Source of the DNA: JAEYOM01 sp036260935
GTDB taxonomy: Bacteria > Bacillota > Clostridia > Acetivibrionales > DTU013
Assembly (NCBI GenBank): GCA_036260935.1
Contig: DATALQ010000041.1
Coordinates: forward strand, 1-64,000
Length of the DNA stretch: 64,000 bases
Direction: 5' to 3'
Positions 50,777 to 59,036 of the stretch are shown here, piece after piece (within the stretch, counting starts at the first letter, position 1; every line of letters starts with the position of its first letter). The position numbers and the translations under genes were made by a program. The notes beneath the pieces are model-generated. The model did no database searches. It was not told the DNA's origin and worked only from the letters and a program-made list of their open reading frames with translations.

Positions 50777-51843
50777 GGATACCGTTGGTAAAACGTTTGT
50801 CGGCACTCTTCTTTATAGCGGTTTTACTGGTCAGTACCGCGATACCGGCCGCAGCCGCCACCCCGCCGGACATAATACATCAGATGACTGTTACCTTGAC
50901 GCCCCAGCCGGACGGTAGCTTCAACATAAAGTATTATCTGGATTACGAAGCGACCACCGACTTTACATCGGACCTGCAATATATAGAAGTAGGGGTCCCG
51001 AATACAAATTTCAATATACAGGACTATACAAAACTCCCTCTGATAGCAGATGTAAAAGAGAACATTAATGGCGGTTCATATGTCCATATCAATTTTTCAA
51101 GTCCGCCGAAAGCGGGAGATCGGTTCGAATTGAACTTTTCGGTAATGCAGCGTTCCATGCTGAACAGGGTAGATAATGGCGTTTCCTTCCAGTTTAGACC
51201 GGCGTGGTTCGATTATGCAGAGGTCAGGGAAATGAAAGTGGTACTGGACACTTCGACGCTGCAGTCGCCGGAATTGACCCCGCAGCCCGATGAGACGGGC
51301 TCCGGGCAAGCAGTCTGGATCACCAGGGATATAAAGGCCGGTGAAAAAACAAAAACGTATAATGTTGTTTGTGGTCGTTCCTCCTTCCCCAACCTGAACG
51401 AGAATGGCATCGGAGGCAGCACATCAACCGGTTCCGGTTCGTCGGGATATTCTGGAGGCTCGGGAAATGCATCCAACGGAGGGACCGGAAGCTACAGCGG
51501 CAGTTCGGGCGGCGGAATCGCCGCGGTCGTATTTGTAGTATTCTTCGTACTTATCGTCATTTCAAGGGCTTCGGGATATTCCGGAAGGCGCAGATATATG
51601 AACGGAAGGTTTGGCGGCGGGTATCACGGCGGCATCTTCATAAACAATCCGCATAACTTTCACAGCGGCGGAGGTGGCGGCGGAAGGCCTTCCTGCGCCT
51701 GTGCGTGCGCCTGTGCCTGCGCTTGTGCGGGCGGCGGCCGGGTAGGCTGCTCCGAACGCGGTTACAAAGTGCTCTGGTGGCTTATCCGCAAGAGGCCGAC
51801 GGTCTGCGGCTGCAATGCCGGGCAGGAAGCCGGGATCAAGTGA
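50773..51843 (+). CDS. Signal-peptide membrane protein with cytosolic (Cys-Ala)6 tail, putative maturase substrate
   Basis: The 356-residue protein starts after AGGAGGGG, overlapping the maturase gene. Residues 1-28 are a signal peptide (ALFFIAVLLVSTAIPAAAA). Residues about 30-205 form an external beta-rich domain with the pattern MTVTLTPQPDGSFNIKYYLD and FQFRPAWFDYAEVREMKVVL. Residues 214-247 are a Gly/Ser linker and 249-264 a membrane helix (AAVVFVVFFVLIVIS). The tail has Arg just after the helix, GRFGGGYHGG and HSGGGGGGRPS. It then has six Cys-Ala dipeptides (308-319), GGGRVGCSERGYK and a last CGC. By the positive-inside rule the tail is cytosolic, where the radical SAM enzyme acts. The layout recalls Gly-rich DUF2207/TIGR04222-type membrane proteins, but I do not assign the family firmly. 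Confidence 0.82.
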   Translation: MRIPLVKRLSALFFIAVLLVSTAIPAAAATPPDIIHQMTVTLTPQPDGSFNIKYYLDYEATTDFTSDLQYIEVGVPNTNFNIQDYTKLPLIADVKENINGGSYVHINFSSPPKAGDRFELNFSVMQRSMLNRVDNGVSFQFRPAWFDYAEVREMKVVLDTSTLQSPELTPQPDETGSGQAVWITRDIKAGEKTKTYNVVCGRSSFPNLNENGIGGSTSTGSGSSGYSGGSGNASNGGTGSYSGSSGGGIAAVVFVVFFVLIVISRASGYSGRRRYMNGRFGGGYHGGIFINNPHNFHSGGGGGGRPSCACACACACACAGGGRVGCSERGYKVLWWLIRKRPTVCGCNAGQEAGIK

Positions 51844-51882
51844 GGCCGGAAGCAGAATAAAGGCGGAACATAAACTGAAGAA

Positions 51883-51991
51883 AGATTAAAGAAAGATTGA
51901 ACATAGTCTGAACATAGGTTGATTAAAACTGAACGAAGACCGAACATAGATTGAACAAAGATTAATTAAAGACTGATCAAAGACTGAAAGA
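51883..51991. repeat. 11-bp-phased degenerate tandem repeat, about 10 units
   Basis: Units such as AGATTAAAGAA, AGATTGAACAT, AGTCTGAACAT, AGATTGAACAA, AGACTGATCAA and AGACTGAAAGA follow one another with an 11-base period (one unit is 10). Consensus about AGAYTGAACAA. The period is not a multiple of three and no gene reads through. It lies between the Cys-Ala protein stop and the next gene. Confidence 0.8.
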
Positions 51992-52050
51992 AAACAGAGC
52001 AAAGCAACGAGACCGGGAAACCGGATAAATACTTACTACATGGAGCGATT

Positions 52051-52626
52051 ATGGACACAATTGACAATAAAATGAAGTTAATGCACGGAAGACCGTCCGA
52101 CAATGGACGCCTGGCAAAAGAGACAGCCACCTATGACCTGCTTTACACGCTTGATATACCTTTTGAAAGGGTCGATCACCGCGCCGCGGGATCCTATGAC
52201 GACTGCGAAGACATAGAATCGGTACTGGGCGTAGAGATCTGCAAGAACCTGTTTCTCTGCACCCAGTCCAAAACGGATTTTTACCTGCTGATGATGCCCG
52301 GAAGAAAGAAATTCGTTACAAAGGACGTATCGAAGCAGATCGGCAGTTCGAGACTCTCCTTCGCAGACGCTGCCGCTATGGAGAAATACCTGAATATTAC
52401 ACCGGGTTCGGTCAGTGTGCTTGGGCTGATGAACGATACCGAACATAAGGTCCGACTTCTGATCGACAATGAAATCGCCGAATCGGAATACGTAGGCTGT
52501 CACCCGTGCATCAACACCTCCAGCCTGAAAATAAGGACTAAAGACATTTTTGAGAGATTCCTTACATATACGGGGCACAAGCCCCTAATAGTCGAACTGA
52601 GGGATCCGGTCCGGGAGGACTCCTGA
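52051..52626 (+). CDS. YbaK/ProX-type aminoacyl-tRNA deacylase
   Basis: The 191-residue protein has the YbaK/ProRS-associated fold: TYDLLYTLDIPFERVDH, CKNLFLCTQSKTDFYLLMMP, the KKFVTKDVSKQIGSSRLSFA strand with its conserved Lys, GSVSVLGLMND and YVGCHPCINTSSLKI. It resembles free-standing prolyl-tRNA editing proteins (PrdX/ProXp-ala), which hydrolyse misacylated Ala-tRNA-Pro. ATG 52051 follows ATGGAGCG. Confidence 0.87.
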   Translation: MDTIDNKMKLMHGRPSDNGRLAKETATYDLLYTLDIPFERVDHRAAGSYDDCEDIESVLGVEICKNLFLCTQSKTDFYLLMMPGRKKFVTKDVSKQIGSSRLSFADAAAMEKYLNITPGSVSVLGLMNDTEHKVRLLIDNEIAESEYVGCHPCINTSSLKIRTKDIFERFLTYTGHKPLIVELRDPVREDS

Positions 52627-52653
52627 AAAAATTCATCGAAGATACTGAAACTG

Positions 52654-53973
52654 TTACTGCAGGGGTATCTCAATATGCATTCTCGTACCTTTGCCGGGTG
52701 CAGAGTCAAGCGACATGCTTCCCCTGTTCAGTTCCACTCGCTCGTGGATGCCCTGCAGACCGAAGCCACCCTTTAATTTGTCGAATGTTCTGGTTTTTAG
52801 TTCTTCGACATCAAAGCCCTTCCCGTCATCAGCTATGGTAAGCTTGATGTATGCCTTTGTAATTGTCAGCTTGATTTTGATATTTTCAGCCTCTGCATGC
52901 TTTTTTACATTTGAAATAGCTTCCTGAACTATCCTGAATAAGGCTGAGGTCAGATAATATTCTATCCTTGAATCCTCGCCGGAATAAGAAAATTTGATGT
53001 TGATACTATTTGATACGGAGAAGGTTTCAATATACCTTTGAATGGCGTATATAATCCCATCGTCCAGGTATGAAGGCTTAAGGTCGTAAATAATAGTCCT
53101 TATCTCATCAACCACAGAGTGTATTGAACCGTCGAGGCTGCTCATCTCGGATATAAGCCTGTCCATATTTCCGTCAGCTAAAAATTTCTTGCATAATTTA
53201 ACCACGAAAGAGAGGTTAACAGCGGATTGCGCAGGGCCGTCATGGATTTCACGCGCTATTCTTTTTCTTTCCTCTTCATGGGCCTTCATGATTTTCCTGC
53301 TGAGATAAATGAGCTGGCTGTTCTGCTGTTTATATTCCTGAAGCAGGCTCTCCATATCCTTGTAAAGCTTGCTGTTTTCCAACGCGACTGCAGCCTGTCC
53401 GGCAAGAGAATTCATAATTAGTTCGTCTTCATCGGTAAAAGGAAGAATCTCATCGGCGGCATTTTTTTTGCGATAATCTATTATGGTATCCCGGGTCTTC
53501 TTTTTGTTAATTAGCTGAATAACACCTGTTATATCATTATCACGGTTTTTCATGGGTATGGAAAGTACTGATTTTGTACGATAGCCTGTGTTCAGATCAA
53601 AACTTTTATCGTGTTTGTACTCAACTTCATCGCCAATTATATAGGCATCGTTTATCCTGAGGGACTCTCCCGAGATAACTGTATAACCGAATATACTCTT
53701 TTTTGACACAGGTACGGCAAAGTCCTGCAGGCTGATCTCCAAACTTGTATTCCTTGTAATGGCAAATTTAAGAAGCTTCCCTTGAGTTGAACCGTTTCTG
53801 ATATGCGACCAGTCACCGGATTTTTTATCTACAACGATATATATCGTACCTGCATCTGCTGAAGTAAGCTTTATACTGCTGTTTATTATCTTTTCAAACA
53901 GCTTCAAAGTATCCTTTTCGGATGAAAGGGATATGCCTATGCCGTTGAATTCCTTTAAAATATCATTTAGCAT
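52654..53973 (-). CDS. GAF-domain sensor histidine kinase, NarX/DegS (HisKA_3) type
   Basis: The 439-residue soluble kinase starts after GGAGG. Residues about 20-195 form a GAF domain (ADAGTIYIVVDKKS ... VLSIPMKNRDNDITGVIQLI). A coiled linker and the HisKA_3 box ERKRIAREIHDGPAQS follow, then a HATPase with VQEAISNVKKHAEAE and GGFGLQGIHERVELNRG. Such kinases usually partner LuxR-type regulators; none is adjacent. It is divergently transcribed, 167 bases apart, from the giant cyclase/ATPase gene, so a shared pathway is possible. Confidence 0.92.
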   Translation of the reverse strand: MLNDILKEFNGIGISLSSEKDTLKLFEKIINSSIKLTSADAGTIYIVVDKKSGDWSHIRNGSTQGKLLKFAITRNTSLEISLQDFAVPVSKKSIFGYTVISGESLRINDAYIIGDEVEYKHDKSFDLNTGYRTKSVLSIPMKNRDNDITGVIQLINKKKTRDTIIDYRKKNAADEILPFTDEDELIMNSLAGQAAVALENSKLYKDMESLLQEYKQQNSQLIYLSRKIMKAHEEERKRIAREIHDGPAQSAVNLSFVVKLCKKFLADGNMDRLISEMSSLDGSIHSVVDEIRTIIYDLKPSYLDDGIIYAIQRYIETFSVSNSINIKFSYSGEDSRIEYYLTSALFRIVQEAISNVKKHAEAENIKIKLTITKAYIKLTIADDGKGFDVEELKTRTFDKLKGGFGLQGIHERVELNRGSMSLDSAPGKGTRMHIEIPLQ

Positions 53974-54140
53974 TCAGGCCTCCATTGCCGCCTCCACTGC
54001 GCATTCATCTGTACGCTTTTAACAGCATATATTGGATCTATCTTTTTTACATTTATTTGTCGATAAATATAATGATTATATACCTATGTAACTACAGTAT
54101 ATGATAAATTTTTTCCTTTTTCAATCATACTAAAATACGG

Positions 54141-57100
54141 GTGAGGATTTTGATTTGCTTTAACTGCGGACTTAAACTCAATAGTGAAAATGATAGTGAA
54201 TGCCGGTTCTGCGGGGTTAAATTCGCGGGCAGGTGTTCGGCGTGCGGCTTTCCGAATCCTCAGACTGCAAGGTTCTGCTTTAATTGCGGAAACAGGGTGT
54301 CAGACCCCGAACGGTTAAGCTCTGTCGAAAATTTCGGAAAGCTGGCTGAAAGCAGAAAAAATGTAGCCGTTATGTTTGCAGATGTTTCCGGGTTTACAGC
54401 GCTTTCAGAAAAACTTGATCCGGAAGAGGTCCGTGAAATCATCAATGAATGCTTCAATTACATAACCAGCCCGGTTTACGAGCTGGGAGGCACTATCGAC
54501 AAGTATATAGGCGATTGTGTAATGGTGCTTTTCGGTGCCAGATATACGCATACCGACGATGCTAAAAGAGTGGTAATGTGTGCAATGAAAATGATGAACC
54601 TGGTTCAGGAATTTTCGACAAACATGCTCTCTTCAAAAGGGGTCAGACTGAATTTGTCAATAGGAATAAATTACGGTCTTGTTGTCACGGGAGGTGTCGG
54701 GAATTACTTCGACCGGGACTATACAGTAATGGGCGATATAGTAAACACAGCTCAGAGGCTGCAGATCAGCGCGGGAGAAGGGGTAATACTCGTTTCGGAA
54801 TCGGTGTATGCGGAGACCAGAGACAAATTCGAATATTCGGAACCGATTGAAGTTAAAGTCAAGAATAAGGAAAAACCGGTCAGTTGCTACAGTCCCATGA
54901 GAATAAACTCCGAATATTTCTACGACAAGGAGCTTTCTTTTATTGAAAGAGGTAAGGAAATAGGGGTATTGAACGCGATTTTCAATGAAGCTCTGAATAC
55001 AGGACTGAAATACGCATTTGTTACCGGCGAGGCGGGTCTTGGAAAGACAAGACTTTTAAAGGAATTTACATATAAATTGGGTAACGATCTGAAAAAGGTT
55101 TGGGTGGAATGTGACGCCATTTCCCGGAACAGATCCTACAGCCTGATCTCAGGGGTACTGGCAGGCATTATGAATATAAATTCCATGGACAGCGTGAATA
55201 TGAGAAAGCACAGGCTCATTTCTTTCCTGGACTATATTCTTTCAGATTACACTGATGAAGAAATAAAGCGTAACTATGATTTTTTGGGGCTTCTTATGGA
55301 CCTTGAACGGGACAGGGAATTTCAGAGCATTTTTGAATCAATGAATTACGAAAACATCCTTCGTGAGATATTGAAGCAGCTCGCATTATTTTTCACAAAC
55401 CTTTGCCGGAAACACAAGCTGATGCTGATCATAGATGATGCGCACTGGGCGGATAACGGTTCCATCCAGATATTGAACGACCTTATGCCCATGATCAGGG
55501 ATTCAAAAGCAGTGTTTATATTTTCCTCGAGATATGAACTGAAATCATTGCTGCAAACAGAAGTAGACGGCAGAATCAATATTAGATTAAACGCTCTTTC
55601 CAGAGCCGGCGTCAGAAACCTCGTCTGTTCTCTTTTGAATTCCGAAAATGTGGATGAACGGCTTTTCAATTCAGTACAAAAAATCACAAAAGGCAATCCT
55701 TTGTTTATTAAGGAATTGCTGTCCAATATCAAAAGGAATGGCAATTATACAGTTAAAAAAGGGCAGGCATCTATTGATGAAAAAGAACTTGGCAAGATGC
55801 CTGAAAATATTCAGAAGCTGATAAGCTCCAATATATCTACTCTTGATGGGACGAGCCTTAGAATATTGCAGGCTGCGTCAGTTATCGGCAAGGAGTTTTC
55901 ATACTCTCTGGTAAATTATCTTCTGGACAATACCATAACCAGTGAGGACATTGCTGGAATCCCGCTCCAGATGAACCTTATCGAACTTAAATCGACTCAT
56001 ACGTCATCCAGAAATATAGATAAAACATACGAGTTTACACATGAGATGGAAAGAGAAGTAATTTACGATAGCATACTCAACAAGGATAAGACGGAGCTTC
56101 ACAAAAAAATCGGTGAATATCTTGAAACAACCTACTCAAAGGATATTGAAAACTATTACGAAGCTATATGTATTCATTTTATCAAGGCCAAAATGTACAA
56201 AAAAGCGGCAGATTACTATTTCAAGGCTGCTCTGAAGCTGAAGGACGGCTACAATCTCGACAGCTCGCTGGAATACTTCGACAAATTCCTGGAGCTTACC
56301 GGTACAGGCCAGGGTTATGAGAAATCCTCCGACAGCCGGGTATTTAATGCCTACAAGGAAAAGGGCCATATCCATATTATAAAGGCCAATTATGACGAAG
56401 CCCTGGAACAGATGTACAAGGCTCTGGAGCATGCAATACTGCCGGATGACATAAATCATACAAAAATACAGATTGCCGAAGTTTACAAGGATATGGGAAA
56501 GCTGGACGATGCAGCGCAGATTATTGACGAGCTGGGGCCAGGAATGCGTGAAGACGGCTTAAATTACGGGAAATGGCTGCAGCTGAAATGCAACATACTT
56601 AGGATAAAAGGAGATACAGGCGCTCTGTCGCTTGCAAAGAAGGCAGAGAAGGCTTTATTGAAAACAGGCGATTACCGGAGCCTTTCCGAGACTATGAAGC
56701 ATGCCGGTATGATATATTTCATAAAGGGCGATATCGACAATGCCCTTTCATACATGAACAAATCATATAAATATGCTGAGAAGAACAGACTGCTTGAAAT
56801 AATGGCAAGGGTATCGGGCGATCTAGGCATCATATACCACTCTACAGGAATGATATCCAAAGCTCAGGAATTCTTTAACAAATCTCTGGATATTTCTAAA
56901 AAGCTTTCATATCAGCGAGGTGTAATAGCTGCATGTATCAACCTGGGAATATTGTACCTGGATAATGGATTTTTTGTATCAGCCCGGAATTTATTCGACG
57001 AATCCCTTGAAATATCAAAGGAAATTGGTTCGAAGCTTTATGAATGCGCAAGTCTGACAAATCTCGGTGACATAGCCTATGAGACCGGTGAATTTGAAAC

Positions 57101-57671
57101 GGCACAGCGATATTATGATGCTTCTCTTCACCTTGCAAGGATTTTAAAGGCACCAGTAGAGGAAGGTATCAATTATTTAGGTATTGCAAGGATTTATTTG
57201 AAATATGAAAGGTATAAGGAAGCTGCAGAATTGATTGAGTCCGCCCGCGGCCTGTTTGAAGAGGCTGATGAGCTTGTCAGCCTTGGTGACTGCCATATGT
57301 ACGAAGGCTTCCTTGAACAGCAGGCAGGCAGCTTTGAGTTGGCACTGGGGCATTATGACAAGGCAGCGGAGATATTCAACGAATGCAGAAACGAGAGGAA
57401 AATGCTGAAGACAATGCGGTATAAGGCCGGCCTGCTTCTGAAAAAGGGCCTTTATGAGGATGCGGCCCGATTGTTTGACACTGCAATTTCCATTGCCGAA
57501 AAGCTGGCAAGTGATTATGAGTCTGCAAAATGCTGGTTTGGCAAGTTCAAGGTTTTAAAGGCTGAAGGCAATGATACTGAAGCTGCTGCCGCCCTTGAAA
57601 AGGCTGCAGCATATATAAGGAAGGTGGATGCCTGCCGCTGGACCGGTATAATAACAGACAGCAAAAAATAG
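54141..57671 (+). CDS. Class III nucleotide cyclase + AAA-type ATPase + TPR signalling protein
   Basis: This 1176-residue protein stacks several modules. Two zinc ribbons come first (CFNCGLKL...CRFCG and CSACGFPN...CFNCG, residues 6-52). A class III cyclase domain follows (about 75-250), with metal Asp in VMFADVSGFTALSE and GDCVMVLFG and substrate-Lys in TIDKYIGD. Next is an ATPase of the AAA_16/STAND kind, with Walker A GEAGLGKTRLL and Walker B LMLIIDDAHWAD. Ten or more TPRs fill about 690-1160. It may make cAMP or act as a nucleotide-gated scaffold. The start is taken as GTG 54141; ribosome-binding support is weak and a TTG at 54150 cannot be excluded. No membrane segment, so cytosolic. Confidence 0.88.
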   Translation: MRILICFNCGLKLNSENDSECRFCGVKFAGRCSACGFPNPQTARFCFNCGNRVSDPERLSSVENFGKLAESRKNVAVMFADVSGFTALSEKLDPEEVREIINECFNYITSPVYELGGTIDKYIGDCVMVLFGARYTHTDDAKRVVMCAMKMMNLVQEFSTNMLSSKGVRLNLSIGINYGLVVTGGVGNYFDRDYTVMGDIVNTAQRLQISAGEGVILVSESVYAETRDKFEYSEPIEVKVKNKEKPVSCYSPMRINSEYFYDKELSFIERGKEIGVLNAIFNEALNTGLKYAFVTGEAGLGKTRLLKEFTYKLGNDLKKVWVECDAISRNRSYSLISGVLAGIMNINSMDSVNMRKHRLISFLDYILSDYTDEEIKRNYDFLGLLMDLERDREFQSIFESMNYENILREILKQLALFFTNLCRKHKLMLIIDDAHWADNGSIQILNDLMPMIRDSKAVFIFSSRYELKSLLQTEVDGRINIRLNALSRAGVRNLVCSLLNSENVDERLFNSVQKITKGNPLFIKELLSNIKRNGNYTVKKGQASIDEKELGKMPENIQKLISSNISTLDGTSLRILQAASVIGKEFSYSLVNYLLDNTITSEDIAGIPLQMNLIELKSTHTSSRNIDKTYEFTHEMEREVIYDSILNKDKTELHKKIGEYLETTYSKDIENYYEAICIHFIKAKMYKKAADYYFKAALKLKDGYNLDSSLEYFDKFLELTGTGQGYEKSSDSRVFNAYKEKGHIHIIKANYDEALEQMYKALEHAILPDDINHTKIQIAEVYKDMGKLDDAAQIIDELGPGMREDGLNYGKWLQLKCNILRIKGDTGALSLAKKAEKALLKTGDYRSLSETMKHAGMIYFIKGDIDNALSYMNKSYKYAEKNRLLEIMARVSGDLGIIYHSTGMISKAQEFFNKSLDISKKLSYQRGVIAACINLGILYLDNGFFVSARNLFDESLEISKEIGSKLYECASLTNLGDIAYETGEFETAQRYYDASLHLARILKAPVEEGINYLGIARIYLKYERYKEAAELIESARGLFEEADELVSLGDCHMYEGFLEQQAGSFELALGHYDKAAEIFNECRNERKMLKTMRYKAGLLLKKGLYEDAARLFDTAISIAEKLASDYESAKCWFGKFKVLKAEGNDTEAAAALEKAAAYIRKVDACRWTGIITDSKK

Positions 57672-57792
57672 TATCAAGGTCCTATAACTTTCTTATAAAA
57701 TAGGTACAATACACCATTCTTATGAAACCCGGCCGGGTGGTAAAATATTACTGGAGAGAGTAATAAAAACCGATTTAATATGGAGGTGTAGT

Positions 57793-58212
57793 ATGTTTAA
57801 GAAATTAACGGTTATGCTTGTACTGCTGATGCTTATATTTTCAACAATTCCGGCATATGCCGCAGGACACGGTACTGTCAATGTACAAAAGCCTATTATA
57901 TACCAAAGCACAATAACCGTTGATCAACATGGCGGAGTTTATAATGTAGGGTTTGCAACTATTAAATTTCCCAGAGGCTTTATTGATGACAACCAGCTTC
58001 CCGTTACAATTAAAGTGGAAATTTCAGCAGTTAACGGTGTGCCCGGAATAGAATTCACCCCGGATATACCGTATTTCAACAAGAATGTAACGATAATGGT
58101 TCACAAGTATAACGGGCTGCTGTATGACAGTACTTCAAGAAGGAACATACTGGTTCATGTGGATAATCAGAAATTATCGGTTAGACATTTCTCGCGGTAT
58201 GCATTTTCATAA
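57793..58212 (+). CDS. Small secreted protein, ZU5-like beta domain
   Basis: The 139-residue protein starts after TGGAGGTG and has a signal peptide ending AYAAG. The mature part GFATIKFPRGFIDDNQLPVT then IEFTPDIPYFNKNVTIMV and a final LSVRHFSRYAFS resemble the ZU5-like modules found in surface proteins (strand with FPxG, EFxP, HFSRYA). No catalytic motif. It follows the cyclase gene by 120 bases and has its own terminator. Confidence 0.65.
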   Translation: MFKKLTVMLVLLMLIFSTIPAYAAGHGTVNVQKPIIYQSTITVDQHGGVYNVGFATIKFPRGFIDDNQLPVTIKVEISAVNGVPGIEFTPDIPYFNKNVTIMVHKYNGLLYDSTSRRNILVHVDNQKLSVRHFSRYAFS

Positions 58213-58228
58213 TATTCACTGTTAAAAT

Positions 58229-58263
58229 GGGCCTCCTCGACGAAAGTCCAGGAGGCTTTTTTA
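58229..58263 (+). terminator. Intrinsic terminator after the small secreted protein
   Basis: GCCTCCT (58231-58237) pairs with AGGAGGC (58250-58256) around CGACGAAAGTCC and is followed by TTTTTT. Confidence 0.9.
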
Positions 58264-58288
58264 AACAGCAAATACGGCGGTGTAAGGT

Positions 58289-58978
58289 ATGGCATTTTAT
58301 TATTTATTACTGGGGCATCTAATAGGTGACTTCGTACTACAAACAGATAAAATCGCAGAAAATAAGGGCCTACGCTGGAAATGGAACTTATTACATGTCC
58401 TTGCTGTCACTTTTTGCATCCTGATCTTTTCATATAGCTTCGGTACTCCGCTAATTTCTCTTGTCTTGCTAAATGGCGTTTTGCATTTTGTCCTTGATTT
58501 TCATAAGAAATCTATAATAGGCATTTTACACTTATCAGAGCTGCAAGGCTTTCTATTTGACCAGCTTCTTCATATTCTGCTGCTTTTTTTGTTTTCACAG
58601 GCAGCAGATTGCGGAGCTGTACAATTGCTCGATTATAAAACGGTCAGGCTGCTTATTGTTCTTGTCCTTGTGACCTCCTTCTCGGCAGTCTTTACCCAAT
58701 TTATATTGTCCGCTATATTTCCCCGTACGGACAACAGCTTTTTCAAGGAAGGTGAAAAGCATGTGGGCATACTCACAAGGCTTTATGTATCAGTAGTTTT
58801 TTATCTGGCCTTTGTTATTTCGCCTTTTTATCTTTTACTCCTTATGGTTGCGGCAGTAATCTTTTTTATGCAATTCAAACTGAAATGGAATAAATGGATG
58901 AGCCAATCACATCTTTTGGCCAAACTACTGCTGGATACGGCTATTTCAGCTGTCTGTACGCTGTTTATAATCTTCTGA
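58289..58978 (+). CDS. DUF3307 membrane protein
   Basis: The 229-residue protein has about six helices and the DUF3307 opening LLLGHLIGDFVLQTDKIAEN, with conserved His/Asp and KWNLLHVLAVT and GVLHFVLDFHK. In several genomes the family sits near SatD-type genes; here it does not. Function unknown. The ribosome-binding site (TAAGG) is weak. Confidence 0.82.
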   Translation: MAFYYLLLGHLIGDFVLQTDKIAENKGLRWKWNLLHVLAVTFCILIFSYSFGTPLISLVLLNGVLHFVLDFHKKSIIGILHLSELQGFLFDQLLHILLLFLFSQAADCGAVQLLDYKTVRLLIVLVLVTSFSAVFTQFILSAIFPRTDNSFFKEGEKHVGILTRLYVSVVFYLAFVISPFYLLLLMVAAVIFFMQFKLKWNKWMSQSHLLAKLLLDTAISAVCTLFIIF

Positions 58979-59036
58979 ACGAGACCCTGATATAGATTGT
59001 AGCCGGCTTGTGGCAATGACCGTATAAACGGCATAT

